The notes beneath the pieces were generated by a model. The model did no database searches. It worked only from the letters and a program-made list of their open reading frames with translations, and was not told where the DNA came from. The position numbers and the translations under genes were made by a program. From Maratus speciosus (Eukaryota > Arthropoda > Arachnida > Araneae > Salticidae), in the NCBI GenBank assembly GCA_963932465.1, contig OZ010786.1, forward strand, positions 269,794,411 through 269,858,410: a DNA stretch of 64,000 bases, given 5' to 3'. This document shows, piece after piece, positions 33,696 through 44,679 of the stretch (position 1 is its first letter; each line of letters starts with the position of its first letter).

Positions 33696-34737
33696 CCGAA
33701 TTTGGCAGCCAAATATAAGTTACTTTAAAGAAAAGCAGCTTTTGGATAAAGCCGACTAATTTCGCGAAATTCTCATTCATTATATTGATAAAAGTTAGTA
33801 TTGAATCTCCTATATTCGGTTTCCACTAAATTGAGCTTCGTGTGTTTGCATGATATAAGTTGGCTTTTTTAAAATAAGGATTATGAAAGCTACCTCTTCC
33901 TCCCGGCACTGGCCGGAAGGACTTTTTTGGAACTAAATGTCGTTTTTCTAATAGATTTATTAATAGTGGCTCAAGAAAAAATTACTCTTGCAATTCCTTT
34001 AGAAAAGAGAATCTTGTTATTAAATGCTGAAATATTAGAAACTCCGTTTTGAGCATAGCATAAGTAAGAACAAGCAGCAAGAAACGCAGTTCCTTATCAA
34101 TTTCACAAACACATAAATTATCAACGTTAGAAATTTCAGCAAAGATGAAAGAAGTTTTAGTACGTGATAGGACTTACTAAAAGGTTTACATTGCCGCAGG
34201 TATTTTCAGCATTTCAACCAATGATTCTTTGAGACGTTATTTTTGTTATTATTATGTTTATTGCTATTTATTTATTTTTTTTTTCAATTCCCTCATTAGA
34301 TAAATGCGAACTAGATGTTGCATTACTTAGATTTTAAAAAGCAGTGCCAAAGAAATGTAATTTTTCGAAGTGTAAGAAAATCTTGCTGGAGTACAGTGTG
34401 TTTAAAGTTTCAATTAAGATCTTAATTATTTTAATATCACCCGAAATTCTTATCTCAATGCTAAAATAACAATATATTATTTAAGGAAAGTGAAAGTTTA
34501 TTCAAGCTGTATTATTCAAGCTTTACTGTATTTTCAACTCAATGCATCTCTGTTATGCTGATAAATATTTTAAAATTTATAATGAATAAACCTTGACTTT
34601 TACTTTTCATAACACTTCACTTATAACTTCTATTCATAATTGATAATGATCATTTTTAATACTTAACTTAAAATATCATCAATAGAATGATCTCTATATT
34701 ATTTGAGTTAGCATATAAAATAATTTATTATGAATAT
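33696..34737. other. Old repeat remnants, no gene
   Basis: A diverged copy of the 13.5 kb / 40.8 kb family is visible at about 33950-34220 (AATAGATTTATTAATAGTGG, GTGATAGGACTTACTAAAAGG). The rest is unassigned AT-rich sequence. Confidence 0.45.
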
Positions 34738-34741
34738 TTAA

Positions 34742-35025
34742 GAAGTGAATTATCGCATTGCTAGCTAAGCGTAAACCAACAGAGTGAAAAATTAGTGAAG
34801 TTACGCCGAATAATTGTGTGCTCATGAAGACTATTCCATCTAATAGCTGCAGATGCAGCCTTATCAAAACATATATGTGTAACAAATGCCCTGACGGCTA
34901 TCGTCCTCATAGCTTAGAAGGTAGAGCACTGGAGCGCAATCCCAGGAGCCCGGGTTCGATTCGCGGCGTGGGCGTTTTTTCACTCTGTTGGTTTATGCTT
35001 AGCTAGCAATGTGATAATTCACTTC
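34742..35025 (+). mobile_element. TTAA-flanked MITE enclosing a tRNA-like gene
   Basis: Arms of about 50 bp are inverted: GAAGTGAATTATCGCATTGC, TAGCTAAGCGTAAACC and AACAGAGTGAAAAA at the left; the same in reverse at the right (34975-35025) with only two or three mismatches. TTAA lies immediately outside on both sides (34738-34741, 35026-35029). Between the arms is a tRNA-like unit (34903-34980). No transposase is present. Confidence 0.8.
34903..34980 (+). tRNA. tRNA-like sequence with Pol III signals (probably tRNA-derived)
   Basis: An A box (TAGCTTAGAAGG, 34911-34922) and a B box (GGTTCGATTC) are well formed and normally spaced, and T6 (34975-34980) follows at once, as in Pol III genes. A D stem (GCTT with the following AGC), a 4-of-5 anticodon stem (CTGGA/CCCAG) and a T stem with one mismatch can be drawn, but the acceptor stem has about two mismatches and the anticodon loop lacks the usual T33. 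Its middle would read GCA. It is likely a tRNA-derived unit that may still be transcribed rather than a working tRNA. Confidence 0.5.
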
Positions 35026-35029
35026 TTAA

Positions 35030-36000
35030 CTGTTCAATGATTTCACTGCTGAAAAATTAATTAAAATTGCATAATTTATTATGTTTTGTTTTATTACAAT
35101 AATTTATTTAATAATTATTCTATTAATATTATTATTATTAATTTTCCCTACATAATTTGCTAATTTTGGACTGTCAATTTTCGCTGTTAACTTCAGCTGC
35201 GTCTTATACCATGTAAAAAGGGATTTTCAATGTAAGTTTTGACGATTGTTTATCTAGATAATCAGCAATTTTTGCTCTGTTTAGTTATAAATTCTTCGTT
35301 AAAATTTCTATATATTAAAATAGTAAGTTTTTACTTACATGTTCCTTTTTTAATATTTATTATGCCTGGCTTGTTTATTTTTAAATCTGTTAGATACGGT
35401 TGATTGGGCAATCCGAGAAATAGGCTTTAAAGAATTGCTTCCTATTTATCTATCAGAAATCACGTGTACTTTACTTATGATGCCAAAATATTGCCTCTGA
35501 AGACTAGTTTCACATCATAAGTTTCATTTTTATTCATGTCTCGTTCTCTTTTTTGCATCCCTTCCAGAATTTTTATTATTGAATTAATATATTTTTCACA
35601 CTGATATACTGCATTCTGGAATCTGGGTTTAATGGTACTATCAATGATTTTGCTTTATTCTGGTCATTTTTCATTTTTCATTTGTCAAAATGTTTTAATT
35701 ACAAAAAGTTTTTCTATCTGTGTCAAATGTTTCAATTTAACAATGTTTTGTACTTTTCGTATTCAACTTCCTGTTCATATTAATCTTTTTTCAAAAGTTA
35801 AAATTTATAATGTTTGAATCTTGCTTAAAACTTCATTTATAAATCTTTGGATCATGTCTTAAATCTTCATTTATTATTACTTCATTTAATAATTTGTTGT
35901 TCTAAATTTAAAATTTATAATGTTTGAATCTTGTCTTAAAACACAATTTATAATTTATATATTTAAAATAGATGATAATTTGTAATATTTTGTAATTGTA

Positions 36001-36032
<32 letters not shown>

Positions 36033-36035
36033 ATA
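35030..36035. other. No gene seen
   Basis: AT-rich, with a (TA)n run at about 36000-36026 adjoining the LTR element. Several near-repeats of TTTATAATGTTTGAATCTTG occur around 35800-35940. Confidence 0.5.
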
Positions 36036-36458
36036 TATAGAAAGATTATATGTAAAATGTTAATACATAGATGACTTGAATAACTAGACGTTGGAATAAC
36101 AACACATAAACTTTAATACAATTCTATAAAGATAATTTTACACCACTTCGTTGATACCTTTTCTTTAAATACAGTTCATTTCTCACTTAAAACTTACAAT
36201 ACACTTCTTTCGAATAATTTAATTAGGCTTAACAATGCCTTCCTTGGCATCTCGTAAACCGATGATTCATGAACATTATTATTTTACAGACCGATTCTTT
36301 TTTAATTTTTGAATATGCCCAAACCTTGATCTCGTGATCGTGAATTTTCATTACTCGTGTTTTCAAATCATGGATAATAAAAATACCAGAGCGTCAGTTA
36401 ATTTGCTGATCATGCACGTTATAAGGAAAATAAAGTATGTATAAATTCAAATCCTACA
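36036..36458 (-). repeat. 3' LTR of LTR retroelement 2
   Basis: On the minus strand it is preceded by GTGTCAGGATGACCGATT, similar to the sequence before the 3' LTR of element 1 (CTGTCAGTCTGGCCGATC). Its right edge (CCTACA) is canonical. Confidence 0.85.
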
Positions 36459-36632
36459 AATCGGTCATCCTGACACGATGGTGTCTCGACATCAATATCT
36501 TGGCTTACTATATTTTTATGCTCAAACTGCTAAACTCTTGGGACTTTTATGTACTTTCCTTTCACCTAAAATTTTGATTACATGCTCAATACACATACAC
36601 ATATACTTCATCTACCCGTCTCTTTCAGGAGT

Positions 36633-36969
36633 TTAACCCATAGACCACGGCTTCATGTATTCGGCCCCGGTTGATGTCTTTTCTGGACCTTCATGATCTC
36701 CTACTTTCTTTACTTCATACCGATCATGATTCTTGGCTGCAGTTATCTCATATGGCCTTAAATATTTTTCTTTAAGTTTGATAGTATTGCCAAATTGTGT
36801 CCTCTTTATGGCGACGATTTCTCCTATTTTGTATTTTCGTGTCTGTCATTATTCTGTCATTAATTCAAAGGGACTATACTTGGTGCTTCGTGTTACTGTG
36901 CTATTGATAATTCTTTGTAATTTTGGTACATACTTATACCATTTGGATTCATCATTATATGCTTCAGGT
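36633..36969 (-). pseudogene. Integrase C-terminal fragment of LTR element 2
   Basis: The minus strand gives KWYKYVPKLQRIINSTVTRS then TKYSPFELMT, a stop with a small deletion, then YKIGEIVAIKRTQFGN, KLKEKYLRPYEI and AKNHDRYEVKKVGDHEGP, ending at a TAA (36633-36635). This is the end of a Ty3/Gypsy integrase core and its C-terminal domain. The HHCC zinc domain and DDE residues are absent. Confidence 0.7.
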
Positions 36970-37016
36970 TAAACTAAAGTTCTGTCTGTAGATATTTTTG
37001 CGTTATTATTTTTATG

Positions 37017-37553
37017 TTATTTAACATTTTTTGTATTATTTTTAATAGGATTAGCTTTTATTTTCTTATCAGAATAGTTTTTGGACATTTTCTTTCTAAT
37101 CGTTTTTCTTTTAGGTCTTTTTCTACTCTTTTTGTGTTTAAAATTATTGGTATCTCCACAAATAGTCATTGAATAGGTATTATTTTCTGTTTTCTTCTCA
37201 GTGTCTTTACTTTCGGATCTCTCCTGTCTAGTGATGATGAATTTCTTATCGGTTTCTTTTTCCTTACTCGGGATCACAGGTGCCGTAAAATCTGAGGTGC
37301 TCCATTTGACAATGTCATTATCTAAATACTTTCGTACTTGTTTATTGATGATTTTCTGCTCAATTAAAGAGAATCTCTTTCGACTTTCGCAGATAAGTTT
37401 TTTATCTTCCGGTGGTACTTTCATGTTTAATCCATTATCTTTTGTTTTGTTCGTTTTGCAGGATTTTAATAATCCTTGTATTTCTTCTCTGTTAGCTAAA
37501 TTTATAATATGAGTCAAATCCATTCCGCAATTTTCGCAGTCGTTATTAACCAT
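37017..37553 (-). pseudogene. RT N-terminal fragment of LTR element 2
   Basis: In this 178-codon frame the part RFSLIEQKIINKQVRKYLDN then WSTSDFTAPVIPSKEK matches the entry of Ty3/Gypsy reverse transcriptase (the Y/R-FS-x-E...I--S-S-w-aSPV-lv-KK block). After KKFI the similarity stops and is replaced by a Lys/Asn/Thr-rich sequence ending at 37017. The YXDD catalytic motif is not present, so the enzyme is lost. Confidence 0.7.
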
Positions 37554-37559
37554 ATCTTC

Positions 37560-38369
37560 TCAACCTCGATTATCGTTGTTTATATTTAGTGTGGCTATTT
37601 CATCTGTTTTGAAAGGGACTTTATTAATTTTAATGTAACCTACTCGTACTGTATTGCCATTTATTATTCTAACAACATCTTTCTCTACTTTTAATGTCAG
37701 GCCTTCGATTGCTTTTCTACCTATTATTAAATCATAGTCAGCTTCTTGTATCACGTAAAATTTATCCTGTATTTCTATACCGTCTGCATAAACTTTATGC
37801 AAGAAATAACCCGTTGGTTTAATTTCTTTTCCACCTATGCCCGATATAGTTATATTGTCGCTGGTTAACATTGGCGCGTTTATTGCAGTATGATATCTTG
37901 AATTGGCGATTGAAATATCACTCACTGTGTCGATTATTATGTTTGTTTTTATTCCTTGAATATCCAGCATTCTTCGTTTCTTACCATTTAACGTGCCCGC
38001 ATTAACTACTTTTCTTTGTGTGTTTCGGTTCCAATCTTGGTATTTCGTTTTTCGCCAATTTTGATTACGTTGCGGGCTATAATTTGAATAATCTTGTTTT
38101 GTTTTACTCCCCATGGTACATCTCCCACTCACGTGACCAGGTTTACCACAATGAAAACAGATTATGTGCGTCTCGTTTCTTCCATGATTCACACTGTGCC
38201 TATTGTCGACTTGGCACCTTTTCGAATTGGCGTAGTCAGCCACTCTCGATCGTTTATCCTCAAAACTCCAGCTTGAATTCCTTACCGATTGTTTATAGCA
38301 AACCCTTCGAGCCGTTTCGTAAATAACTAACTTATTAACTAAGTCGTCTATATTTTTTATTACTAACAA
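37560..38369 (-). pseudogene. CCHC nucleocapsid and retropepsin-like segment of LTR element 2
   Basis: The 269-codon frame has one zinc knuckle, CFHCGKPGHVSGRC (perfect CX2CX4HX4C), then a retropepsin-like domain: IIIDTVSDISIANS, GIGGKEIKPTGYF and DYDLIIGRKAI. The catalytic loop reads D-T-V where D-T-G is expected, which should impair the enzyme. The frame is otherwise long and open, so the Val may be a late mutation. Confidence 0.8.
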
Positions 38370-39229
38370 TTCCTCTCCAAAATGTGTCTTTGTTTCCCGC
38401 AGGTAAATTATGCCTAATTTGATTAACTACAATTAATTCCGATAATTCCTCAAAGTTATCTATTTGAAGACCGTCAATCCATTGTTTGAAGTACACCTTG
38501 ATCTCATAAGCGAAATCGCACCAATTAGCCGATGGCTCTTTTTTGAGTCAGACAAATTTCAGCCTAAACTCTTCTGGCGATAGTTTGTACCGTTTTAAAA
38601 GAATACTTTTTATGTAATCATAATCATGCATTTCGGGTGCACTCTCCCTGGTTATTATATTAATCACTTCTAATGGCATTAGGTTAATTAAATAGTTGAC
38701 CCACTCTTTTTTTATCAATGCCCGTTTGCGCCATTTGCCTTTCATACATAGCCAAGTATAAACTAATATCATTCGTATTATCATATTTTGTTAATAATCT
38801 AAGCAATTCATATTGTTTGCCTGGATTTGTCCTTGTGTTCACATCGATGTGCTGTCTTGAATTTTCTTGTAGTTGTATTTTCTTAATCTCAAACTCTCTT
38901 TCGCGATATTTTTCTTCCAATTCTATTCTTCCATTTTCTCTCTTCCATTTCCATTTCCAGTTTCTTTTCTTCGATCTCTGCCCGTAATTTCTTTTCTTCA
39001 AGTTCCGATTGCGCTTGCAATTTCTTTTCTTCTCTTTCCTCTTCTGCTTTTTCTTTTCTAGCCGCCATAATTACTTCTAGGCGATCCTTTATAAAATCTT
39101 CATCGTAATCCTCCCAGCTTATAATCAGCTTTATTAGACAGGGATTGTCGATTTGTCTGGTGGTTCAATTCCGCATTCCTCGCAGAGATTTATTAGATCA
39201 ATTCTTTTAGCTTTATTCAAGGACCCCAT
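38335..39229 (-). pseudogene. Ty3/Gypsy Gag of LTR element 2
   Basis: Gag probably starts at 39229 (MGSLNKAKRIDLINLCEEC). A charged coiled coil rich in EEKKLQAQ / EEKKLRAE / EEKKLEME units follows near 39060-38920. The capsid is recognisable as YDNTNDISLYLAMYERQM, then WVNYLINLMPLEVINIITRE, YDYIKSILLKRYKLSPEEFR and CDFAYEIKVYFKQWIDGL. This SCAN-like capsid style is common in chelicerate Gypsy elements as I recall them. Several frameshifts and a stop near 38547 split the reading frame. Confidence 0.72.
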
Positions 39230-39449
39230 GTTTTTCAAAGTTGTACTTGGATAAATACGATTACGGTTTTTACATTTGCCTTGTTCTTTCAAAATCCATC
39301 TTTTGACACTGGCAATTGACAACAATTTCTCTTTGATTAATATTTGACTATCTATTTCTCTACTAGTTGTTTAATATCCTTTTAAGATTCCGTTACCTAT
39401 ATTTATTCCACTGATAGTTGTTTAATATACCGGCATCAAGACCCAGATT

Positions 39450-39871
39450 TGTAGAAAGATTATATGTAAAATGTTAATACATAGATGACTTGAATAACTA
39501 GATGTTGGAATAACAACACATACACTTTAATACAGTTCTATAAAGATAATTTTACACCACTTCGTTGATACCGTTTCTTTAAATGCAGTTCATTTCTCAC
39601 TTAAAACTTATAATACACTTCTTTCGAATAATTTAATTAGGCTTAACAATGTCTTCATTGGCATCTCGTAAACCGATTCTTCATGAACAATATTATTTTA
39701 TAGACCGATTCTTTTCTAATTTTTAAATATGTCCAAACCTTGATCTCGTGATCGTGAATTTTCATTTCTCGTGTTTTCAAATCATGGATAATAAAAATAC
39801 CAGAGCGTCAGTTAACTTGCTGATCATGCACGTTATAAAGAAAAAAAGTATGTATAACTTCAAATCCTACA
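39450..39871 (-). repeat. 5' LTR of LTR retroelement 2
   Basis: Just inside it the minus strand reads AATCTGGGTCTTGATGCCGG. A primer-binding site could begin at the TGG, five bases in, but the tRNA is not identified. It differs from the 3' LTR at a limited number of positions. Confidence 0.85.
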
Positions 39872-40799
39872 GATATGTATATATATATATTTGTGTAGGA
39901 ACAAAACCACTTACAAAAATAGCTATTTGAACGACAACATTAATAAAAACTAAATTCCTATTTTCATATAAATTATACTGAATTGTTAAAAATGTGAGGT
40001 GAATTCATGGTTTACATTATGAATTAAAGACTTTCTATGTTTGAGTTTTCTCTAACTTTATTACAAATAATAAAAATCGCATATTTATTTAAAATTTATC
40101 CAATATAACGAAAAGAAAAATGTTAAGTTTAAATTTAAAGAAATAAATCGGAGCTTTCAACTTGTTATACATTTAGATAAAATTAAGAATTTAAAGGTAA
40201 AAAAATCAAGTAATAAATATAGTAATAATATAAAATAAAAATATTAAATGTCTAAATTTAAGAAACACCTTAATAAAAATTATTTAGAAGTAGCATTATT
40301 TTAAATTTAATTTTTATGGATAACATCCATTAATACAGTAGTCATTTACAATTATCTAGAAAAATAATTTTTTAAACATGTTGACTTTTTTTTTAAATTT
40401 TGGGTAAATCTTAACGTTATTTTAGCGAACTTGTATAGAAAACTGAGAATAATATATTGACCAAGAAATGTTTTTTATGTATTGCCTCATTCCTGCGTGG
40501 TATCCAGTTTCATGTTACGTTTAGTTACATTCATGAAATAAGCTATTGAAGATTTATTTGAAATTTTATTTGTAAATTTTATCAAATTCTTTTAAAATAT
40601 ATCATTATTAAGAATTACCTTTATCACCGTGCAATTTCAAAAGGATAACTTATGCATCCAATTTACTAAAATTATCCATTAATATCTATAAATACTTTTA
40701 ACTGCCTACCGCATGTAATAGAATTAGAAATTAATAATAAAGAAATATATAATGTAGAACTAGGTATGAAGTATGAAGTGAACTTCTTATCTGTGTAAC
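39872..40799. other. No gene seen
   Basis: AT-rich sequence with a short (TA)n run; nothing recognisable. Confidence 0.5.
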
Positions 40800-41400
40800 G
40801 GAAACATAAACTATCAAGGGAAGTAAAATTCTACTCCGACTAGAAAACTTTTAATACGCCATATCACTTGGTAACACATTTACAAGATTATTGTTTTCTT
40901 CCTCTCATCAATCAATCAAACTTTGATGCGCGAAAATAATTTCTCTCTGTGTTTCTGCTGGAACCAGATAACACTAATAGATTTATTAATATAAGCAGAA
41001 TAAAACATAATTAGCCGCCTTTGACGACCAGTTTGGTCCCCCTTGAAATTTATGTTTGGGAAAGCATACTAAGCAATGTATCATGTTACTTTTATTCATA
41101 ATTTAATTTACTTGGACTCCCTTAAATATAATTAATATAATCCCTTAAGCTAATATTACTTTTTGTTGCATTAAAATATCTCACAATGGAAGTCTACGGG
41201 AATTTGGCGAAATATTTGAGATGTCGCTAATCCGACGTCACTTTTGGCAAGTAATTTTGGTCTTCAAATTTGACGATATATCGCCAAGTTGGCGACAAAC
41301 TTGGCGACCTTCAGTGATAGAACAGGAGCCCCCTATGGTAACCCCCCTTATAGGTATGGAGATACTTTTAATGCTGTTGAATTACCAATGAGATGCGATC
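40800..41400. repeat. Dispersed repeat related to 13.4-14.3 kb
   Basis: 40815-41000 matches 13480-13680 in direct orientation (shared ATCAATCAATCAAACTTTGA). 41165-41390 is the reverse complement of 14040-14260, sharing TTTGGCGAAATA, CACTTTTGGC, AAATTTGACGATATAT and AAACTTGGCG blocks. Confidence 0.6.
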
Positions 41401-42130
41401 GGGCGTTGCCATTAAACAATTTACAAATAATCGCGATTTCTGTGCAATGTAATATATATATAGATTGTTGCAGTTTTTGACGAAAAAGAAAATCTTGCTA
41501 AAATACAGCATGTTTAAATTCTTATTCTAAGAATGACAATCCTTAATAAAGTTGTCTTTCACGTAAATTTGAGTGTTAGACATGATTCTTTTCTTTGTAC
41601 TATATTTGAAAGAAATTTTCGTGCCATTAATATTGCTGATAAAGCACACCATCCATAATATAAAGTCTGTAAGGACAAGTCAAAAATTTTTCAGATGTTA
41701 GATGTCGTGACATGCACTATCGAATTCACATGGGATCGAGAAAGAAGATGTATGTCTTCTATTCTAAAGATAGTATAACTTCAATCGTTGCTCTGTGAAA
41801 TAAAAGAAAAAAATCACATTTCAAAGAAAATTTATATAAAAATCTTTACTTATTTTATCGATTTTTCATGATTTTGAAAAAAGAAAATACAAAGCAGGTA
41901 TGATCTTTTTACTTTATTATTTTCTTATTATTATTACTTTATTATTATTTATTATTATATATTTATTATTATTTATTATTATATATTTATTATTATTTAT
42001 TATTATATATTTATTATTATTTATTATTGAATTAATTTTCGCCCATGAATCTTTATTAAACTATTCCAAATTATTATAATATCTACCTTTTTTACTTAGC
42101 TTTAATAATATCTTAAATATCTTTTATCTT
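41401..42130. other. No gene; (ATT)n-rich tract
   Basis: A microsatellite-like ATTATTATTT / TATATTTATT series fills about 41925-42030. Nothing else is recognised. Confidence 0.5.
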
Positions 42131-42134
42131 TATT

Positions 42135-42332
42135 CTATGTTTTAAATGCGTATTCTTTTATTATTCTAAAAACCTTAATCCATTCGTCTAATCTTATAAA
42201 ATACATTAAATTACTTTTTCCTTTTATTCTGAAAATGAATTCTTTTTGTTTCGAATGTTTTGTAATATCATTTATTCCAGTTGTTCTCTGGTATTCTACT
42301 TCCCATAATTCCTTGCAAATCCCGCCAGCCAT
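42135..42332 (-). other. 65-codon open frame of unknown nature
   Basis: The frame starts MAGGICKELWEVEYQRTTG and has a more protein-like composition than most chance ORFs here. Its 5' neighbourhood (42340-42480) is GC-richer, with a TATATA-like motif near 42520 and two CACGTG E-boxes (about 42467 and 42487). I recognise no domain. It may be a first exon, part of an old LTR or chance. Confidence 0.2.
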
Positions 42333-42917
42333 TGTTTGCGCAATAATTCTGACGCCGAGGCTAAATAGTTCGCATCGTTGTCACGCATACTTTCTCCCGG
42401 GAGCTAGGTCCTATCGTATTCTGCGTATCTCGCGTCCTTCCGGCTACTTTTACGGGATTTGTCATTTCACGTGTATTGTATTCGTTCACGTGTAATACGC
42501 ATGCAGTTTTTGCAAGTATATAACCGGTTGCATGGTCTAGGAGAGAGAGAAATTTACGATTATTGAGTTGCTTAATTAACCCACGTCACCTGGGGAGCTT
42601 TTTTCCTGAATCTTCGTCATGTTGTCCTAATACGTACCATCTAGTGATTTATATTTCACGACGTAGTAACTGCCCGAATATGGATAACATATGGCTAGAG
42701 GAGTTTGGTGCATTACATGGTCAAATAATAAATGTATGATGAATCTAAAGTCTTCGATTATTATTATTATTCGGAAATCCAGTAGTATCGAATTGCGTAA
42801 AAGAAACATCCTTATAACTCGAAAAATTATAATTGTATTAACTAACAGTTTACAGCGTCGGATTAAGCGTCTCATTTCCAATTAAAATATATCTTTGAAT
42901 TGAAATTTGAATGAAAT

Positions 42918-43400
42918 ACAGGGTCATGAAAAATCAAAGAGTGTGGAAAAAAGAATTACAAATATCTTGGCAACTCATTATCCGATCGAGTTCATTCATG
43001 ATGCAAAATTTATGTTTTTTTATTGTCTTTTATATTCACTCCTTCAAATAAACAATTTCTAATAATTTTGTATACCTTTTATCTGAATGAATATTTCAAG
43101 AGCCCCCAAAAAATTGTTCCGGTTCATCGAGGTTACTGATATTCAATAGGCTTCTTTCCATTGTTACTTCCTAAGTACACACCGAATTTCAAGTCTCTAT
43201 CTCAATTTGTTCGGGAGATTACAGACACACAGACATACAGACGGACGGACAATTTTTTTTCTAAAAATATGTTTATCGGAATCTCCAGTGTCTGAAACGT
43301 GTAAATCCGTCAAAAAATTTTTTCGATTTTCAAAACGATTACAAGACTTATCCTATACTACGTATGATTGGTAAGTAATAAACATTTGTTTGATATAATA
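42918..43400 (+). repeat. Non-LTR 3'-tail-like dispersed repeat
   Basis: TACAGGGTCATGAAAAATC, ACACACAGACATACAGACGG and GTGTAAATCCGTCAAAAAA, then CGATTACAAGACTTATCCTA and ATGATTGGTAAGTAATA follow the order of 3' ends typical of arthropod LINEs. Diverged relatives lie at 18180-18260 and 56760-56870. No RT ORF is attached. Confidence 0.45.
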
Positions 43401-43980
43401 ATGTAAAATAATATTTCAGTAACATAAATAAAAGTATGACAAAGTTGCCAAGTCTCCCAATTTTTGACTATCAATTTTTTTTCTTTTTTTTTTTTTTTCC
43501 TCTAGCTCAAAAACGTTCTTACCCTGAAGCTCTCAAACTTGTTGAATCCAGAACCCCATCTGCAGGGGATTAATACTCTAATTTACTCAGACAACCTTCA
43601 ATATCTGTAAGGCACTTAAGCACACAAACTCAATTCTCTTTTTAAAAAATAATTGACCTATCATACTATCACTTAGCACTATAAAGAAAACAGCCCGTAA
43701 TGTATACTATCACTTGTAGTACAAGACTTCTGAACAGAGTAGAATTATTGCCACCATCATCGCAGCATGTTAAATAGAATACCATGACCTCGCTATACAT
43801 TAATTACCCTTTTGTTGGTCAGTCATAAAAACTTCTTTAAGACAACCTAAATACCCAATCGAATATGAGCCTGGCAAACTTCTAGTTCATCGGCACAGAA
43901 GAAACAAAAATCATGTGCTTAAAAAGAGAAAAGAAAAACAGCAACTCAAGCTTCTTCGCAATAGAAAACTGTAAGGAAAA
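43401..43980. other. No gene seen
   Basis: Unassigned sequence with a T-rich run near 43480-43498. Confidence 0.45.
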
Positions 43981-43981
43981 A

Positions 43982-44465
43982 AACAAGTGGGAAATTGTAC
44001 GTTAAACGTGGCAAATGGGGTGCGTTCGTACTATAACTAGTTTTATAAATATTCAGATCTTGTTGCAACAGCTGTTACACTCTTATGCAAAAAAGAATGA
44101 ATACAAAATTTATTACGATTATATAAATTAAATTCAGTAATACGGAAATAATTTGACTCCATTCTAAATAGGACGTAATAACTATGGCAACCTAGAATCA
44201 TTGCATATCATGGGATATCATTGAATTAATTAGGTATGATAGGACTTAATAAAATGAAGAAAACTTTTATTAATATCTTTTTAAAGTTTTGATTCAGTTT
44301 TCATAAAATTTGAAATGACTCATCAAAACTCTGCAAAGACTATATATATTAAACTTCAAAGCATTCGGTTAGGAATTTTTGTGCTGTTATATGCGGACAG
44401 ACGGATGGACGAACCAGACGACGATTATAGGTGCTACGTATTTACATAATTACAAACGCTCTTAA
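43982..44465 (+). repeat. Second copy of the 9.1-9.5 kb repeat
   Basis: Starts AAGTGGGAAATTGTACG and ends with TGCGGACAGACGGATGG, ATTATAGGTGCTACGTATTT and AATTACAAACGC, in the same orientation and order as 9112-9525, but without the long poly-A in front. Confidence 0.7.
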
Positions 44466-44679
44466 CAAGAATTTATGTTTTACCCATTATATGCTATTAT
44501 GAAGGATTCCAAACATCTGCTCCAGTATGCGAAAGAGGCTATGGAATTAGACTGTTACAGTTATCACTCTGATGCCATGGAAGAAAATGCGGATTTTTAT
44601 TAATTTTAGTCTAAGTCATTTTACATTGTTCTTTTTTTAATAATTCGTGGTTAAAATAAACCTCTTTTTATGCTACATG

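Larger units (their letters stand above)
36036..39871 (-). mobile_element. LTR retroelement 2: internally deleted Ty3/Gypsy
   Basis: LTRs of 423 bp (36036-36458) and 422 bp (39450-39871) in direct orientation enclose, on the minus strand, Gag (39229 to about 38335), CCHC and protease (38369-37560), the start of reverse transcriptase (37553 to about 37300) and the end of integrase (36969-36633). Most of RT, all of RNase H and most of integrase are missing, so internal deletions have occurred. LTR ends are TGTAGGATTT and CTTTCTACA; the outer left end has mutated to TATAGAAAG. No clear target duplication was found among the flanking AT repeats. Confidence 0.88.

Noticed and set aside
34903..34974. 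Functional tRNA gene
   Set aside because: The acceptor stem has mismatches and T33 is missing, and the unit is enclosed by MITE arms, so I call it tRNA-like only.
38018..39061. Plus-strand frames of 60-105 residues
   Set aside because: They are antisense shadows of the Gag and nucleocapsid frames of LTR element 2.
42627..42885. Opposed 84- and 64-residue frames
   Set aside because: Low-complexity Ile-rich translations from an ATT-rich stretch, with no support as a gene.
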